Shown: one piece after another, positions 1 through 11,249 of the stretch | How positions within the stretch are numbered: the stretch's first letter is position 1 | Layout: every line of letters begins with the position of its first letter | Assembly: GCA_001247695.2 (NCBI GenBank) | Contig: LGRX02025771.1 | Location: forward strand, 118,096 to 182,095 | Length of the DNA: 64,000 nt | Direction: 5' to 3' | DNA from: Cymbomonas tetramitiformis | Taxonomy: Eukaryota; Chlorophyta; Pyramimonadophyceae; Pyramimonadales; Pyramimonadaceae | Translations under genes and position numbers: made by a program | Notes under the pieces: generated by a model | The model's database searches: none | Told to the model about the DNA's origin: nothing | What the model saw: only the letters and a program-made list of their open reading frames with translations

Positions 1-1010
1 GTAAGCTCGAGGCAAATGTAGACCGATGGCACGCATGATGGGAGATCCTGTTCATCGTACGACACACAATAACGGCTTCTCTGTACACGAACAACATTTT
101 ATCGAACGGATCGCATTAGATTCCCTTGCAGGTGCTGACGTCAGATGTCATGTGGAAGTCAGGCTTCCAGGTCTTCACACGTATGTCTTCGCCTGTGTGT
201 CACGAGTGACAGCTTGAGCTGAGCTCTAGCCTTAAGCCTGTAGATCGGGCTCGCTCGAGCATCTCCGATCCGAAAGTCGACAGACGAAAGTGAGAGCACC
301 CAACCGCATGAAGAGCCAAGCGGAAACATGATATGAGATATCGCACTTGTCAAAAACCAAATAGATTCGTAGGTCCAGCAGTCACTTTTCCAAAGCATCA
401 TGAACACCACAATGCTGTCTATGCCCTCAGCATCCAAGGTTTGTATGCTCATCAACATTTTGAGACTTGTTAGGGGCGACTGAACTTGTTAGGGGCTGCT
501 TAACTTGTTAGGATTAACTTGTCGCGATCCTTGAAGCCTCACGACTTGAAAGCGAAATCACAAGATGGTAACCAACGCGTAATCCTAAGCAGGTCTGCGG
601 TAAGGCGCCAGCTCAGCTTCGCGGCCAGCGTGCGAGCCTTGGTGAGATTACCCAAATTTGGGAGCTTCAACATGCTATTGCACACCCCTGACCAAAACTT
701 TTGCAACCTACATACATGGCTGTCAGTATCACAATTGTTGAAAGTGCGAACTCGTGCGTCACATGCTAAGTTTTGCGCCAAAAATTGCCACGGCAGCTTA
801 AGGAGAGCGCGTGTTAGCGCATACATTTACAGCGCTGCAATTGTAGTATTTTTGGTCCTATCCACAAGCTGGTGGCCTTACATATCCTGCTCGTACTTTG
901 GACTGTCGCGTCGCCGTTCACACGACCTGACTGAATTTAGCGTTCGACTCAACACGCAGAAAGGTTATTGTTACCTGAACTCGTATATTTGGTACGGTAT
1001 TTCCACTGCC
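1..1010. other. No gene recognised; upstream flank
   Basis: I see no convincing coding exon on either strand. The longest open frames (for example 519-1079 plus) have no recognisable domain. A short degenerate tandem repeat built on acttgttagggg lies at about 467-512. The promoter of the isomerase gene to the right should lie at the end of this stretch, but I could not identify a TATA box or other core element. Confidence 0.4.
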
Positions 1011-3577
1011 ATGAAATCAGTGTTAGTCACACGGATATGTCGAGAAGGTTGTCGAAGTGTAGGCGGATTGCACACCTAGTTTTCGCTGCACTTTTAACGA
1101 GGCGGGGTTGAGCGAGCAACAAGGAGCAGCTTAATTTGCGCTCTTTCGCCTTTCATTGCCATTGTCCTTATCCGTCGAATATATTTCTCTCTGTCTGTCG
1201 CAGCCGCGAAGAAGACCAGCCGCGCTAGCGTTCGGTCCAGCGCCCCCGTGCTCGCGGTGAGTATCTCTCCTGAATCAGCTGATTTTATCTTGAGATAATT
1301 GTGCGTAAAATGTAAGATGGAGGAAAGCCTCGACTTTCCTGTGAAAGCTGTACGGAGGTGCGCTAGTAGTGAGGTCCTTGTCGGGCTGCGCAGTTGACCC
1401 AGGACGAGCTCAAGAAGATGGTGGGGTACAAAGCCGTCGACGACTATGTGAAGAGCGGTATGGTCGTTGGTTTGGGCACGGGATCCACGGCGGCGTTCGC
1501 AGTGGAGAGGGTTGGAGAGCTGTTGAAATCCGGTGCAGCCCCTCTCGTTTTGGCCAGCCTTGACCTCCTTGTTGCATCGTCTCTTGCGAGCAGCGTCTTT
1601 TTGCTACAAGCTGAGCGCTGATCTTGTACCTGCGCGAAGGCCGGTGTCAGATAGCTTGCCTGCGCCTTGTGACTGCGCTACAAGGAGGGAACGTTGTGCT
1701 CTTGTACGTGCATAAGCCGGCCGCCTCATCGAGCGTATGGCAGTTGACTATGTCGTCGAATGTATGAAGTTCTACAACGAACGATATTCAGCGTTGAAGC
1801 TCAAAAGGAGTTTCTTGATAGTCCCCGAAGTAGTAAACCTGATAGTTGAATATCGAAGCTGTTTGAGACAAGTGTCAGCAAGGTTCTATGGCTGGTCTTG
1901 AGCAGAACCCGCCACTCTCGCCGAGAAGTTGGGCTTTGCAAACCCTCAAATTCCGAGTGAGATTTCGAGGGCATAGTTGCTTTTAGTGCTCATAAAACAT
2001 TTCCATGCTCCAGGACCAGGCTTCTACCCGGAGAAGCCTTACCCAGAAAAAGGGTTCCCGTCTGGCTCGCCCAGACCTCTCCGCGTCCGTCTGGCTTGAC
2101 CAGGCTTCTCCGCGTGCCGGCTGGTTCGACCAGGCGTCTCCGGGTCCCGGCTGGATCGACCAGGCGTCTCCGGGTCCCGTTTGGTTCGACCAGGCGTCTC
2201 CGCGACCCGTCTGACAAGTCGAGCAAGACTCTGCACCTACCAAACCGTGGGAGGATACCGTACCGCATGCTTGTGTCAGGGTGCACGGACGTCCACCTTC
2301 CGCTTGTGCTCGGCACATCAGTCTCGTAATGTCCTTCGTTTGTTTGTTCTTGTCCTCCGCAGTGTATTGTGAAATAATTTACAATGGTATTTTCAAATAT
2401 CAGAAACCAAATATATATTACTGAGCGCACATGTCTCATACTTCAAGCAGCACTTTTGAAGACCTCTTGTGTTCCCTGTTCGTGTGACCTAGACTGTATG
2501 TGTCATACTTCAAGCAGCACTTTTGAAGACCTCTTGTGTTCCCTGTTCGTGTGACCTAGACTGTATGTGTCATACTTCAAGCAGCACTTTTGAAGACCTC
2601 TTGTGTTCCCTGTTCGGGTGACCTAGACGGTATGTCTCGTCGAACTACATCGTGCTGTAACGTCAACTTGCTTCTTTAATTGACCCTATGCACTCTCCCA
2701 AAGTTAGGAATCGGTCTTGTATGCATGGACGTGTTGGACGAGCACGATGAGACCTTGGTTCTTGCCGTTTTGTTTGTGGCGGCCATGAGTTGAGCCTACA
2801 TTTGTTGCAGGCGAGCTGACGGACATCCTCGCCGTGCCGACCTCCGTGCGAACCAAGGAGCAGGCGGAAGAGCTCGGCATCCCCCTCGTCACCCTCGACA
2901 CACACTCCGAGCTTGACGTCGCCATCGACGGCGCGGACGAGGTCGACCCCAATCTGCAGCTCGTGAAGGGTGGCGGCGGTGCGCTTCTCCGTGAGAAGCT
3001 GGTGGAGATCTGCGCCGAGAAGTTCATCGTGATTGTGGATGAGTCCAAGCTCTGCGACGGCCTCGGCCCCGGCTTCCCTCTCCCCGTGGAGATCACCCCC
3101 TTCTGCCATGAACACACCATCCGCAAGGTTTGTCATACTCTGTGACTCGCACACAGTAGACGCCGCGCGAGAAAAGATGAGTTCTTCAAAACATATCTGA
3201 TGGAAGTGTCAATCTGATCCTGTTGGAGGATCCGATGTAAACGTTCCATTTCCACAGTTCGGCGTGTTCCACATGTTCTCAGGGTTATGCTCTGTTTTTC
3301 TCAGGTTGCAGCCCTGCCATCTGTTGCGGGATGCAAGGCCCAGCTGCGTATGGGCTCAGCTGCCACTGGCGCCGCGCCCGATGGTGATGAGATTGCAGTC
3401 ACTGACAACGGTAACTACATTGTCGATCTTATTTTTGAAGAGCCCATCAAGGACCCTGCCAAGGCTGCCGAGGAGCTGAAGTCACTCTGTGGCGTGGTTG
3501 ACCACGGACTGTTCTGCAACATGACCACGGCTGTCATCATCGCAGGATCGGATGGAATCAGTGTGAAGACCCCGTAA
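1011..3577 (+). CDS. rpiA: Ribose-5-phosphate isomerase A, probably plastid-targeted, spliced
   Basis: Interconverts ribose 5-phosphate and ribulose 5-phosphate in the Calvin cycle and pentose phosphate pathway. Supported exons are 1204-1256, 1394-1532, 2811-3127 and 3305-3577; all junctions are GT/AG and phases match. The mature enzyme begins [15 protein letters not shown], has the GLGTGSTA substrate loop, the DGADE motif (family catalytic Asp pair), KGGGGA and LREK (catalytic Lys and Glu), and ends [10 protein letters not shown] before a TAA. The mature part of about 240 residues matches the RpiA family. Exon 1204-1256 encodes a Ser/Arg/Ala-rich stretch typical of a chloroplast transit peptide and begins one base into a codon, so another exon precedes it. 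The best candidate is 1011-1056, starting [10 protein letters not shown] and ending in an AA/GTGTAG donor in the right phase; that start is tentative (about 0.4). The 1,278-base intron 1533-2810 holds two minisatellites. Confidence 0.93.
2061..2213 (+). repeat. 30-bp minisatellite in isomerase intron
   Basis: About five tandem copies of a 30-base unit containing ttcgaccaggcgtctccg, with internal substitutions. It lies inside the large intron 1533-2810. Because 30 is a multiple of three, it produces spurious open frames on both strands that should be ignored. Confidence 0.85.
2437..2637 (+). repeat. 67-bp tandem repeat, three near-identical copies
   Basis: Copies start at 2437, 2504 and 2571 (period exactly 67), each opening catacttcaagcagcac. 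Only a few substitutions separate the copies, suggesting recent duplication. It is in the same isomerase intron, about 170 bases before exon 2811-3127. Confidence 0.95.
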
Positions 3578-5876
3578 GCGGGATGTCAAGCGGAAGTAGT
3601 CCTCCTGTAGGAATTGCAGGAGGTTGTGCTTCGTGAGCATAATGTATTATATGTTACATTTTAATAAAATATATCTTATCTCAATACAATAGCATGCCAC
3701 AAATAACACTGATTCAGCTGTGAATTGAAATCTCTAGGATTTCAACCTCTATAGTTATCTGTCATAGAACTTTGCCAACACTCAGGAAATCATTTTGTGG
3801 ACAGCGGATTGAGTTCGGGGCTCACTTCAGCCCATCATTTTTTTTTTGGCTACTATACCACAAGCCGGAAGCCATCCATAGCATGTTCAAGAAGGCTCCC
3901 GGCCCTGCAACCGTTAGCATGGCATCCCATCATCCTGTCGTATGTAAGTGGCAGTTATGCTATTCTAGCTCAAACGCGATCGGATGGATTCAGCGCCAGG
4001 AGTTACGGCTCACGGGTGCGTTCGACGAACCGTAGATGGGGCGAGATCACTCCGAGCAAACCGAACATGTACCAGTAACAGGCTGTAGGCAGTTATCGAT
4101 CACAGAAGTCAGAGCAATGCGTGACTCGGCGTGGAGGAAAGTAGCAAGGACGGGCAATAGCAATATGCATCCCCCGAGTGCACCCAAACTTATTTGGGAA
4201 CATACACACATATAAAGACATTTGATATCGTTTAGAAATCTGAATAGCATGTTATTATTAATGGGATTCAAGTCTGTGCGAAAACGTTTTTTTTTTTATG
4301 TGTTAGCTCAATCCCCGTTTTCACAATGAATGCATATTAGTAACACGCCGTTATGTTCGTCCCATAAAATTCGGTGTGGTCAATATGTGCATTCGTGTCA
4401 CACGAGGATAGCTTTCGCTCGATCGCTCGATCATCCCGAACGTCTCTCTCATCTGTAAAGATGTAGATGTGAAACAGTCATAGTCACGAGAGCAGCTACA
4501 TGTATAGGTACCGCGGCCATGCCATCCTCTGTCATATTGCCTCGAGTTGCAGAATTTCGCGCACACGAGTGAACTTTTAAAATACGAACATCTACCACTT
4601 ATTTAATTCATTTTTAAATAGAAATCGTTACCATACGGGAGCGTCTATTCGGCGGCGGCTCTGACTTCCCCCTCTCCCCTTTCCTTTGCAACCGATTAGC
4701 TTTGCTGTTGTTTTCACCGCATACAGCGTTTACGGTCACCAATAGACCTACCTGTTTGGTGATTCACAAAAGTGTGCTTCCACTTTCACGAGGTGACTTC
4801 GCCAAAGTGGTTCACAAGTCCTGAGTGATAGCAGACGCACGGATAAATGATGGTGCCACCATCGGCCTATGGTCACATTTCGAACATCAGCATATGCTCG
4901 CATTTCGAACCACCGCAGTGCACGAACGCATGTCCAGAACAAGTTGGCTAATGGTATGGATAACCGGGATGCCGGTTCTCAGGCGACCTCCTTTGCGATC
5001 ATAGCAGGCGGAAGTCCCTTCACAGCCGAATGCAGCGTGATGTTGCGCGATCTATCCATCTCAGGTTACGTAAATTTAAATTGGAAAATATGATCTGAAA
5101 CGCGAGAGAAGGTGAGGCATTTGTAGCAGTGCGACACGAAACCTCAGCGCGAATCTCCAGGTTTAGAACCCTCCCGGCTGCTTACATCCTTCAACCTGCT
5201 CTCGTCACTGATGTCATTTGAATGGCCTCTGCCGGATGCGCGTTAGAAGCGCTCAAGGGTGGACCGGCTCGGTAGCCTTATGACAGATATGTACGTGTAA
5301 TGAGCATTCGCTTAATTTGTATCATGCATCGCTGGTTTAAGGTAACAATCATTCACGTTTGGGAATACATTGATTTACCAAATAACATTATTGTACTGCC
5401 GGACAAGTGACACAAGTCGGCATTTTCCCCTTCGTGGCGTTCGACCGTCGTTGCGGCAGGATTACAGTTCATATAGATTACCTTAGTGTATACTCCCATG
5501 TCTGCATCAGAGTATCTGACTTATTACTGTTGATCTGCCACCCGCCCATTGGTCAGGCAGAAAATCGGCCGATGATGGTGTCACAAGAAGCTTGATCAAC
5601 GATCGGCCTAAGATATTCAGTGCAGGTGCCCGGTCCAACATTTTTCATGTGACAAAATTTCATGTGGTAAAAAATTTCCTGGGAAACTGTTTCAGTCTTT
5701 ACTTCATGGTACAAGGAGGCGGTTTATCATGAATCTTGGTGGTCTATGCCGACAGCATCTTTATGCGGCGCCACAACAAGTCACCTTATGAAAAAACACG
5801 CGGGTACCATATATATATATATATGTCGATTGCTGAACCCATCACAGGCACAATCATACATTCTACTAATGATCCC
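3578..5876. other. Intergenic region between convergent 3' ends, no gene seen
   Basis: This separates the 3' end of the isomerase gene (plus) from the 3' end of the RNase H2B gene (minus). It is AT-richer than the neighbouring genes, has T runs near 3839 and 4291 and an (AT)n run near 5810-5824. I looked for spliced coding patterns on both strands and found none I could support. Confidence 0.5.
3663..3668 (+). promoter_or_regulatory. Possible polyadenylation signal of the isomerase gene
   Basis: An AATAAA hexamer lies 86 bases after the isomerase stop codon in an AT-rich context. Chlorophyte genes often use TGTAA instead, and none is seen at a better distance, so this assignment is tentative. 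Confidence 0.35.
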
Positions 5877-8800
5877 TCACTTCTTGGTGAAAAAGGAAGC
5901 CATCGTCTTCATTCCCTGGATCAAACACGCCCCACCATCACGTGCCTTAGTAAGGGATGATAGTCGCGTGAAAACAATATGGGCTGTTGTGCAACTTTGT
6001 GCTTTCAAAGTTCCCCTTGCTGCACCATCATCAAACATTGAAGACGCTACGCGCATGCTTCTGGGCAGTTTCTCACCTTAGCTTCTTTGGCAATCTTACT
6101 CTTCTTCACTTCTTGCGCCTTTGGAAGACAACAATGTCCCTCCCCATGTCACACCTCGTCCCTTCACTTTCGCTCTCAGTGCGCATCCGTTTGCTACAGA
6201 AGGGGGAAGGGCATTTAGCCGGGCCTACGGAGGTGTTGGGAGCGTACGGCATGGCAGTCAGCAAGCGTTGGAGGCATGCGGCATGGCAGATAGCAGGGGG
6301 CAAAGAGTCGGCTAAGCTAGACTGAGCGTTGAGAGGGTGTGGAGGGATCATGCATGCAGCTAATCCTTCGAGCAGGATGGAAGCATGCATGCAAGGCCAG
6401 GAAACCGTAACCCGGGCCTCTCACCCGAGACAGCGGCTTTGCCACAGCGACCTGTTGAGAGAGCCCACAGCCAAAGCGCCATGTTATGGCAATTGCCAGG
6501 AAGGCGCGGCGCAGCAGGAATGAAGACACTCGCGTCGAGCTGCCGTGTGATGCTCTCTGGCCGTTGTCGGCATTCAGAGGGTTTGAAACGGGAGAACACC
6601 GCGTCACTATAAGCCGTTAGACCATCAATGGCATTGACAGCTGAGCCACAGCATGACGGAAAGCTATTACAGCAAGTGCCACGTTACCGCTCTAGGAGTA
6701 GCCATCTCTGGCACTGAAGCTTAAAACACAATCACCGTATCACAACGAGGATCGCTGCCGCGAGCCAGAGCAGTCGACAAGGATACATACTTATGACCAA
6801 GGAACGCATGGGGGACAGGCAAGCACCGGAGGTGGCCGTTTCACTCCGGCATTTTGTCGATCGTCCACCGGCACTGGTGCGGTAGACGGTAGGCCCCGTG
6901 AACCCGTGTTGTGCGTCAACGGAGCGTATTCGTCCTGTGCATCACCGATCCAACAAACCTTTCGTCGCGCATATTCCCGCCCGCCAGCGTGATGCATAGC
7001 CTCTGCGGCAATCGTGCATGTCGCCGGGTCATGCACACTCGCCTTGGCATGTGTGCATAGGCATGGGCGCCTTCAGCAGGCATCCTCGCCATTTGTGCAT
7101 ATCTACCTCCTACGCAGGCACCACTCAGCCTGCATATGCATTCTCCACCCCCTCATGCCCACGCGCATGTGCAATCCTTCCTGCGTTGTACACGTTGCGT
7201 GACGTGCAGACTATGGAAAGCCTCACCTGAGCTACAGCACCTTGGCTCTGTGCTGCGGATACACTCGCCGTCAAGCTGCACCACGCCTCGCCAGGGAAGT
7301 CGCATCAGCACATATATACATGGATTCGAAGATGAGGTGCTGTGCTGAAATGGATGCGCTTGGCATCATGGCTAAATCTGAAGTAGGGCAATGGGCTGAC
7401 ATAGGTCAGATAGATATCATCAGAGATATCTACAGTGGATACCACGCCATCAAGCGATTGTTAACAAAGCTGCAGAATGGCTGCCTCGCGAATACACGGG
7501 GACGGAGCCTCAAACCGATGCTACTATCCATGACTGCGGCGTGAAAGAGATGCTGCGATTGTGGGGTTGCTTTCCTCTTTTGTGGGCATGAACCTCAGAG
7601 CTCCACTGCCGTGCAGCGCGCACGAGATTGACACCTCTGTATGCCATGCATAAGAAACAACACTGCGGTCCAATTCCTAGTTTGATCGCGTTGCTGTCCC
7701 TCTACCCTTTTTCACACACCACCATCGTTCCTAACCCCTAAATTGCGGCATAGTGGCATAGTGCGCCTACTTCAACTTGTCTCGCACTCGTTTGACCCAA
7801 TCGGGGGCAAGGTATTCTCCGAGCAGGTCCACGGCATATGCCCCTGGGAAACCCGGCACCCCCTCACCCCTCAGAACATTTGCATATGCCCCTGGGAAAC
7901 CCGGCACCCTCACCCTCAGAACCTTTGCATATGCCCTGGGAAACCCGGCTCACCCTCAGAACCTTTGCATTTGCCCCTGGGAAACTCCCTCACCCCCTCA
8001 CCCCTCAGAACCTTTGCATATGCCCCTAGAAGATGCGAGACTCCCTCGCCCTTCGGCAGGTCAGCCAGTGTTGTGTGTGCATGCTGAATCCTTGCAAACA
8101 TACCCAGTCAGCTACTCCGTGCGCATATTTAGCACCAATATCGATGATGCTCTAGAAGACATACTGCCCAAGGAATCCTACATGGTTGCACTATGTACGC
8201 ACAACAGGGATCACTGGTGTCAATGTAGACCTCGGGACAACAATCCAGGTTCTCACGAGTCTTGCGAAGAGCACATTTGTAAGGGAACATTTGTAGCATT
8301 GGCGACTCCTTTGTCCACCACTTGGATCTTCGACACCAAATGTGTCATGTGAGTGAGTGACTATCTGCTCTTCACACCACTTAGTGTGTGAACCAGCATG
8401 GAGGATCCAAATTGAGCACGTGGGCTGGCAGCGACGTCAGCTGGCGCGCAATCGATTTCAAGGTGAACATCCCGCCACACAGTTTGAGCTTTCTCGGGTC
8501 GTGAAAACTGAACGCACCTAGAGCTGAGTCATCCATGTTGCTATATACTGTAATGCTCTGAAGCTGCTTTTTAAGTCGTTGCACCTGCGGAGGTCCGGCC
8601 CTCATGCTAAGCAGTCACACAGTGGGGCGGTCCTCATGGCGAGCATACATACGAGGGAGGCGGCAGCGGCCATCATCACTCGCATCACCTTACACAGTAA
8701 CCATGCCAAGGTACGTTTGTCACACAGTCGAACGTATTCGCCGCCACCTGCCAGATACACAGCATGAGACGTTGAGAGTAGGAGAATATGCTTTAGTCGG

Positions 8801-10615
8801 GAGCACAATCCCAGATGCTGGATACACGGCAAGCGGCCACGTAGAGGTGCATCATTAACGAACGCCGTGGAATGCGATTGACTGCAGGCAACGATGCGTG
8901 TCCACTGACCTTGCTTGGCTGCGCACACTATGCTCTCAGCCGGTCACAGGGCACCGTACTACGTGCAAGGCATCGCTTTTGTGATCATCACACCTTTCAC
9001 TTACAAAGCTAACATCGGAGGCACACGGCATGCACAAACATCGTACCTTTCACTTCACATATAAGGGGGCAGTGCTTCTTAGCTAGGTCCTGCAGTGATC
9101 GTCGCAACATACAGCCGGGAGAACTTTTAGTGACCGATATGGGGGATGTTCTGGTGCTAGAAAGCATGCCCGGCGCCCGCGATTGGATGGTTTGATGGAA
9201 GTCATACGCGGAGCCGAGGCGCAAGGGTGCGCAGTCCCGAGCAAGCTTAGCTCAAGGAACGAGGGTGTGCTTGGGCGCACAGTCCTGAGCACGCTTAGCT
9301 TTGTTTCTGAGGCCGGTCGCAAAGTCCTGGATGTTTCAGAAAGACTGATCTGGGGTGCCGCACGGCACGGCTCTGAACAGGGTGGAATCTTATGCCTGTG
9401 CCTCGGAACAAGCTGGAATTCCCAAGGCTGCTTGTGCAAGCGAGGTTGTGTATGTGTGTGGGGGGGGGGTGCGTTTGAAAGGTCTTGGAGCCCCTATCTG
9501 CAGAACACTTGGCAAAACGTCCAAACTGTGCCTTTCCATCGTCATCCATCGTCATCCGCATCCCGCAACCATTTCAAAGACCAAAGGCGTACGCGTGATT
9601 CCTTTGAACGCTGGACACAGCGAGGTGTTTGCGCTACGTTTTTGCGCGCAGGTTTGCATTCAACGGCCGATGCTCGGGGATCACCTTGAGAGCTTCGAGC
9701 CCTGCCTGTTCGTATAGAATGTCCTCGAGCGGGCGAAATTGACCTTGTGGCTTCTCAGCAGTCTGAGGGCAGGGTGGGGCGTCACGACGTTAGGGTGGGG
9801 CGTCACGACATTAGGGCGCCTCCTCCTTCCATAGCTTAGGGCGCAAACAAAACACGTCGGTCGAAAAGTGTATCGAAATAGTTGCGCCTGTGGTTTCTCA
9901 CAATGATAGTATCGCGCCAATACGTAACCGGAGGAGGGAACGAGACGTGTCACCTCATTTCGGGTACGTTGAAGAGTGGGGAGTAACATGAACAGCGGGT
10001 CAACTGGCGTCGAGAGATACAGGCTTCCATCTGGTGAGATAGAAAAGCGAAGGCTTAGTAAAATACCCGTTTACACGCTTTTCTGCGACCGTTGAACCGG
10101 CGCCAAACGAACGGAACCAAAGCGGCAAGGGCAGAGAGCTCTGTTCAGCAGCTCATGATGAGATGCGTTCATGATGTCTTTATGGACGCCAGCACGGAAA
10201 TTATTACCTTCGATGATAGATTCTCCTGCAAGCCAGGAAGTGTACTGATCTTTGACAAGGTTGATCTCAAGAAGGTGCTCTCCGCGCAGAATGTAGTCGC
10301 TTGCTTTGCCTATGGGACGAGAGCACGCAGACGTCAACACAACATAGCGATTCATATCTAGCATGTTACGCGAACACCGCAAGCGACAGGGCGTTTTTCG
10401 CCGTTTGACAGCCACAGCTCCGTGCACTGGACGCACCAGTCTGCGGGTTGGTGAGCTTCAGCGTCTCCGCCTCCGCGCAGTCACCTGGAAGGACGAGAAA
10501 GGGGCGTAAAGGAGAAAGAGCGCAAGAATTTATTCGACATATCCGCTCAGAACACGCGTTTTGCGCGAGTGACAGGCTTACCGTACGCCAACATAACACG
10601 CTGGTGAGCAGCCAT
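5877..10615 (-). CDS. Ribonuclease H2 subunit B, spliced, with probable C-terminal PIP box
   Basis: Non-catalytic subunit of nuclear RNase H2, which removes ribonucleotides from DNA and RNA-DNA hybrids. Core exons in transcription order: 10615-10582, 10484-10437, 10309-10208, 10030-9954, 9762-9685, 9089-9047, 8747-8689, 8584-8518, 7843-7767; all phases join. The protein starts MAAHQRVMLAYG, contains LKLTNPQTG, the family hallmark DGSLYLSTPVDPLFMLLP, then FRPLEDILYE, CPLICEVK, LCDKRTLAWLLCK and AVDLLGEYLAPDWVKR, collinear with plant and animal RNASEH2B. Stopping at TAG 7767-7769 gives 194 residues, short for the family. Two downstream exons, 6118-6077 and 5915-5877, encode a Lys-rich segment and GMKTMASFFTKK plus stop, which mirrors the MKSIDTFF PCNA-interacting box of human RNASEH2B. 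The extension would require a donor inside the 7843-7767 exon (for example after 7788). A Lys/Arg-rich exon candidate at 6193-6155 fits the splice consensus but not the phase. Confidence 0.88.
7844..8028 (-). repeat. Minisatellite carrying repeated 3' splice sites in RNase H2B intron
   Basis: About five imperfect copies of a 40-47-base unit directly abut the exon 7843-7767. Read on the minus strand most units end in a tttcccag/gggca junction, the same as the true acceptor and first exon bases. Unit length varies by a few bases, so alternative acceptor use would change the reading frame. Confidence 0.85.
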
Positions 10616-11249
10616 TTGATTAGCTTTCGAGATAGAACTCTGAGTTATTCCCCCCCGAATAGGCGGCAGGATTCGAGCAGTTGAAACCTGGGCATGCGCA
10701 GCAAAACCAGTTACGTTTATATTATAGTGATCTCTGTTGCTTCGACGCACGTCTGTCACGATGAGATGTCCGGAGGAAAGGCGGGGGGCAGGATTTCAAG
10801 AACGCAGCTGAAATATTGTTAATTGTGTTTTCAAAAAATTATGGATTTTCTCTCAAAATTGCGCCAAACCGATCGGATGGTGGCATGACATGGCATGGCA
10901 TGGCATGGCATGGCATGGCATGGCATGGCAAGGCATGGCATCCGGCGTCTTTGGTCCAATTTTAATACGTATGTCATTCCGATCGGAGCGCACGGCAGGG
11001 CGCGGGCGCAGTGGAAGCGTGGTGGGCCCATCAACAGAAAAGAGCTTCGCTTGTCAACTCTGCGGAAGAGCTCTTTCGTTTCGTTTCTTCCCCCTGGGAG
11101 TCCGAAAGATCTTTCAACAAAAAAATCGATTCGCAAAGAGACTATCATTCTGCACGAGGTGTTGCTGAAAAAATTCAATTGATCTTGAACGAGAGGTCTG
11201 GAATCGTTCAAAATTATCGGATATTTCTAGCGCATGTTTATACATTGAT
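10616..11249. promoter_or_regulatory. Divergent intergenic region, possible bidirectional promoter
   Basis: These 634 bases separate the RNase H2B start (minus) from the first exon proposed for the long coiled-coil gene (plus). Both transcription units would have to start here. No TATA box is evident. It contains the GGCAT array at 10881-10941. The plus-strand frame after about 11060 looks partly protein-like, so an upstream exon of the coiled-coil gene cannot be excluded. Confidence 0.4.
10881..10941 (+). repeat. (TGGCA)n pentanucleotide microsatellite
   Basis: About twelve copies of TGGCA with two single-base variants (tgaca and aggca). It sits in the middle of the divergent promoter region and is likely length-polymorphic. 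Confidence 0.95.

Noticed and set aside
519..1079. 186-residue plus-strand frame upstream of the isomerase
   Set aside because: No domain, no splice context, composition not protein-like; only its last part overlaps the proposed first isomerase exon in another frame.
6155..6193. KRMRTESESEG exon candidate of RNase H2B
   Set aside because: Good acceptor and donor, but its phase does not connect to exon 6118-6077, so it is mentioned only as an alternative.
7242..7544. 100-residue plus-strand frame (MDALGIMAKSEVGQW)
   Set aside because: Reads plausibly but lies antisense in the long intron between the RNase H2B core exons and its C-terminal exons, with no known domain or supporting signals.
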